Made by a program: the position numbers and the translations under genes. Under the pieces are notes generated by a model. The model was not told the DNA's origin, searched no databases, and saw nothing but the letters and a program-made list of their open reading frames with translations. From NCBI GenBank assembly GCA_035604335.1, contig DATNIT010000059.1, positions 1-24,323 of the forward strand: a DNA stretch of 24,323 nt. The letters run 5' to 3'. Shown here piece by piece: positions 22,450-24,323 of the stretch. Within the stretch, counting starts at the first letter, position 1. Every line of letters starts with the position of its first letter. The stretch comes from DASZHJ01 sp035604335 (GTDB taxonomy: Bacteria; Pseudomonadota; Alphaproteobacteria; ATCC43930; CGMCC-115725).

Positions 22450-23472
22450 ATGGCGCAGATCGTCTATGGATTCGGGTCCTCGCACGGACCGCTGTTGTCG
22501 ACGCCCCCGGAGAAGTGGGATTTGCGCGCGCAGGCGGACCGCAAGAACCCGGCGCACCCCTTCCGCGGCGGCACCTATACGTTCGACCAGCTCAAGGAAC
22601 TGCGCAAGGCGGAGAAGCTCGAAAAGCAGATCGAGATCGAGGTGCGGCGCGGCCGGCACGAGCGCAACCAGCGCGCCCTCGACCGCCTGGGCCAGAAGCT
22701 CGCCGAGGTGAACCCCGACATCGTCGTCCTGGTCGGCGACGATCAGCACGAATGGTTCCACGCGGAGAACCAGCCGTCCTTCAGCATCTATTGCGCCGAC
22801 CAGGTCATCAACACCGCCTTGGACGAGAAGAAGGCCGCCACCATGGAGCCCGGCCTCGCGATCTCGATGTCGGCCAACCATCCGCCCATCGACCACGTCT
22901 ATCCGGTGCCGCATGAGCTGTCGCTCGCCATCGTCGAACAGTGCATCGAGGACGAGTTCGACGTCGCGACCTCGTCGGCGCAGCCCAAGGACGGGGCGGG
23001 CGCGCCGGTCGGCGTGGGGCACGCGGTGGGATTCATCTATCGCCGGGTGCTGCAGGACCGGCCCGTGCCGGTGGTGCCGATCCTGCTCAACACGTTCTGG
23101 CCGCCGAACCAGCCGACGCCCAAGCGCTGCTATCAGTTCGGCCAGTCGATCGGCAAGGCGATCAAGGGCTGGAACGGCGCCAACAGCGGCAAGCGGGTCG
23201 CGATCTGCGCCTCGGGCGGCATCAGCCACTTCGTCGTCGACGAGGATTTCGATGGCCGAATGCTCAAGGCGATCAAGGAGCGCGACACCAAGACCATCTT
23301 CGCCGAGCCCAACGCCATGTTCCGGTCCGGCACGTCGGAGACCAAGAACTGGATCACCGTCGCGGGCATCATGTCGCAGACCGATTTCGACATGACCCTG
23401 ATCGACTACGTGCCCTGCTATCGCTCCGACGCGGGCACCGGCAATGCGATGGCGTTCGCGACCTGGACGTGA
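22450..23472 (+). CDS. class III extradiol ring-cleavage dioxygenase (LigB family)
   Basis: A 340-residue protein of the LigB catalytic-subunit family. Likely iron ligands and active-site residues are H12 (GSSHGPLLSTP, the same position as in LigB), H100 (VGDDQHEWF) and, in the C-terminal half, H260 (GGISH) and E297 (GTSETKNW). It would open a catechol- or protocatechuate/gallate-type ring next to the diol, using Fe(II) and oxygen. No small LigA-type subunit gene is seen, as in one-component members. AAGGAG 9 nt upstream supports the start. It is followed 31 bp later by a LivK-type gene, forming an uptake and cleavage operon, and faces the hydroxylase gene. Confidence 0.92.
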   Translation: MAQIVYGFGSSHGPLLSTPPEKWDLRAQADRKNPAHPFRGGTYTFDQLKELRKAEKLEKQIEIEVRRGRHERNQRALDRLGQKLAEVNPDIVVLVGDDQHEWFHAENQPSFSIYCADQVINTALDEKKAATMEPGLAISMSANHPPIDHVYPVPHELSLAIVEQCIEDEFDVATSSAQPKDGAGAPVGVGHAVGFIYRRVLQDRPVPVVPILLNTFWPPNQPTPKRCYQFGQSIGKAIKGWNGANSGKRVAICASGGISHFVVDEDFDGRMLKAIKERDTKTIFAEPNAMFRSGTSETKNWITVAGIMSQTDFDMTLIDYVPCYRSDAGTGNAMAFATWT

Positions 23473-23503
23473 CCGCCGCGCGCAGAAGAGGGGAGGCATC
23501 ACC

Positions 23504-24323
23504 GTGAAACGCATCGTCGCCACCGCCGGGCTCGCTCTGTGCGTGCTCGCGCCGGGGCTCGTCCTGGCAGCCGGCACCTACGATCCCGGCGCATCCGACA
23601 CCGAGATCAAGATCGGCAACACCTGGCCGTTCTCGGGCCCGGCCTCGCCGACCAGCCCGATCGAGCGCCAGATGGCGGGCTATTTCGCCATGATCAACGA
23701 GAAGGGCGGCGTCAACGGGCGCAAGATCAATTTCATCGCGCTGGACGACGGCTATGCCCCGCCCAAGACGGTCGAGCTGACCCGCCGCCTCGTCGAGCAG
23801 GACCAGGTCCTGCTGATGTATGGCCAGCTCGGCACGCCGACCAACGTCGCGGTGCGGCCCTATCTCAACGCCAAGAAAGTGCCGCAGCTCTTCGTCACCA
23901 CCGGCTCGCAGAGCCTCATCGATCCGAAGAAATTCCCGTGGACGATGGGCTTCCAGGCGAGCTACGCGGTCGAGAGCACGGTCTTCGCCCGGTATATTCT
24001 CGCCGAGCGCCCCAACGCCAAGATCGGCATCCTCTATCAGGACGACGATTTCGGCTCCGACCATATGGACCCGTTCATCGCCGCGCTCGGCGACAAGGCC
24101 AAGACCATGGTGGTGTCGAAGGTGAGCTACGCCGTCACCGATCCGACCGTGACTTCGCAGATCATCTCGATCAAGGCCGCCGGCGCCGATACCCTCGTTC
24201 TCGCCGCCCAAAGCCGCGCCGCGGCGCAGGCGATCACCGCCGCCCGCGACCAGGCCGGCTGGAACGCGCTCATCTTCCTGCCCTATGTGGCGAGCGCCAA
24301 GAGCGTGGTGGGGCCGGTCGGCG
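23504..24323 (+). CDS. LivK-type ABC transporter substrate-binding protein (3' end outside window)
   Basis: The first 273 codons of a periplasmic binding protein starting at GTG with GGGAGG 8 nt upstream. The signal peptide ends about LVLA (residue 22). The mature part has EIKIGNTWPFSGPASPTSPI, FAMINEKGGVNGRKINFIAL, LVEQDQVLLMYGQLGTPTN and FVTTGSQSLIDPKKFPWTMG, the peripla_BP_6 pattern. The frame is still open at the window edge. Position after the ring-cleavage dioxygenase suggests that it binds the pathway's aromatic substrate. It is the second LivK-type protein here; the permease and ATPase genes are not in view and may follow. Confidence 0.92.
   Translation, partial: MKRIVATAGLALCVLAPGLVLAAGTYDPGASDTEIKIGNTWPFSGPASPTSPIERQMAGYFAMINEKGGVNGRKINFIALDDGYAPPKTVELTRRLVEQDQVLLMYGQLGTPTNVAVRPYLNAKKVPQLFVTTGSQSLIDPKKFPWTMGFQASYAVESTVFARYILAERPNAKIGILYQDDDFGSDHMDPFIAALGDKAKTMVVSKVSYAVTDPTVTSQIISIKAAGADTLVLAAQSRAAAQAITAARDQAGWNALIFLPYVASAKSVVGPVG

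Noticed and set aside
1..24323. Mobile elements, CRISPR arrays, tRNA or rRNA genes, phage or toxin-antitoxin genes
   Set aside because: No transposase or integrase motifs, regularly spaced repeats, cloverleaf or rRNA-like stretches were seen on either strand. The pseudogenes therefore cannot be tied to a visible insertion element.

Overview
The window reads as chromosomal DNA of a high-GC alphaproteobacterium, most likely Hyphomicrobiales (Bradyrhizobium/Reyranella-like). This rests on recognised families and on gene style: FixJ-type helix-turn-helix residues, DUF3309, rhizobial-type small proteins, permuted CaiB/BaiF CoA-transferase, and many orphan periplasmic binding proteins. It is not a database match. 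I saw no rRNA, tRNA, CRISPR array, transposase, integrase or phage gene.

Region 1 (1-4.1 kb) is mixed. It holds a protein made of two 57-residue repeats, translationally coupled to a VOC/glyoxalase-fold protein. Next come a decayed 4,5-dihydroxyphthalate decarboxylase-like remnant and a MetE-like methyltransferase-family gene with more AT than its surroundings. Three small genes follow: a hypothetical, a small lipoprotein and a zinc-ribbon protein.

Region 2 (4.4-9.8 kb) is the most unusual part. Five promoters share one architecture: a box close to TGAGTAGTTTCCGAG, then 26-27 nt later a -10-like TATNNT hexamer, then a start codon 28 to about 70 nt further on. They sit before a 74-aa protein, a DUF3309 membrane peptide, Dps, a 123-aa membrane-anchored protein and an MlaC/Ttg2D-like periplasmic protein. 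The box resembles FixJ-type response-regulator sites. The same 5 kb holds a FixJ-type DNA-binding domain without a receiver and a receiver without an output domain. Between the boxed genes lie truncated pieces of larger genes (a YddA/SbmA-like ABC transporter and an acyl-CoA dehydrogenase-fold monooxygenase), and three boxes begin at the stop codon of such a fragment. I infer a stress-type regulon of small genes embedded in decaying DNA.

Region 3 (9.8-24.3 kb) is an orderly, GC-rich catabolic and transport region. It holds a ModA-like binding protein, a second MetE-like protein, a DUF336/HbpS-like gene with a LivK-type binding protein, a D-2-hydroxyacid dehydrogenase plus enolase-superfamily operon, a CoA-transferase, a YeeE/YedE sulfur transporter broken by an in-frame amber codon, a TauD/TfdA dioxygenase, a metallo-beta-lactamase-fold hydrolase, a flavin aromatic hydroxylase and a LigB-type extradiol dioxygenase followed by another LivK-type binding protein cut by the window end. 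Hydroxylase, ring-cleavage dioxygenase, CoA-transferase and binding proteins together suggest uptake and breakdown of aromatic or organosulfur compounds. The substrates cannot be read from sequence.
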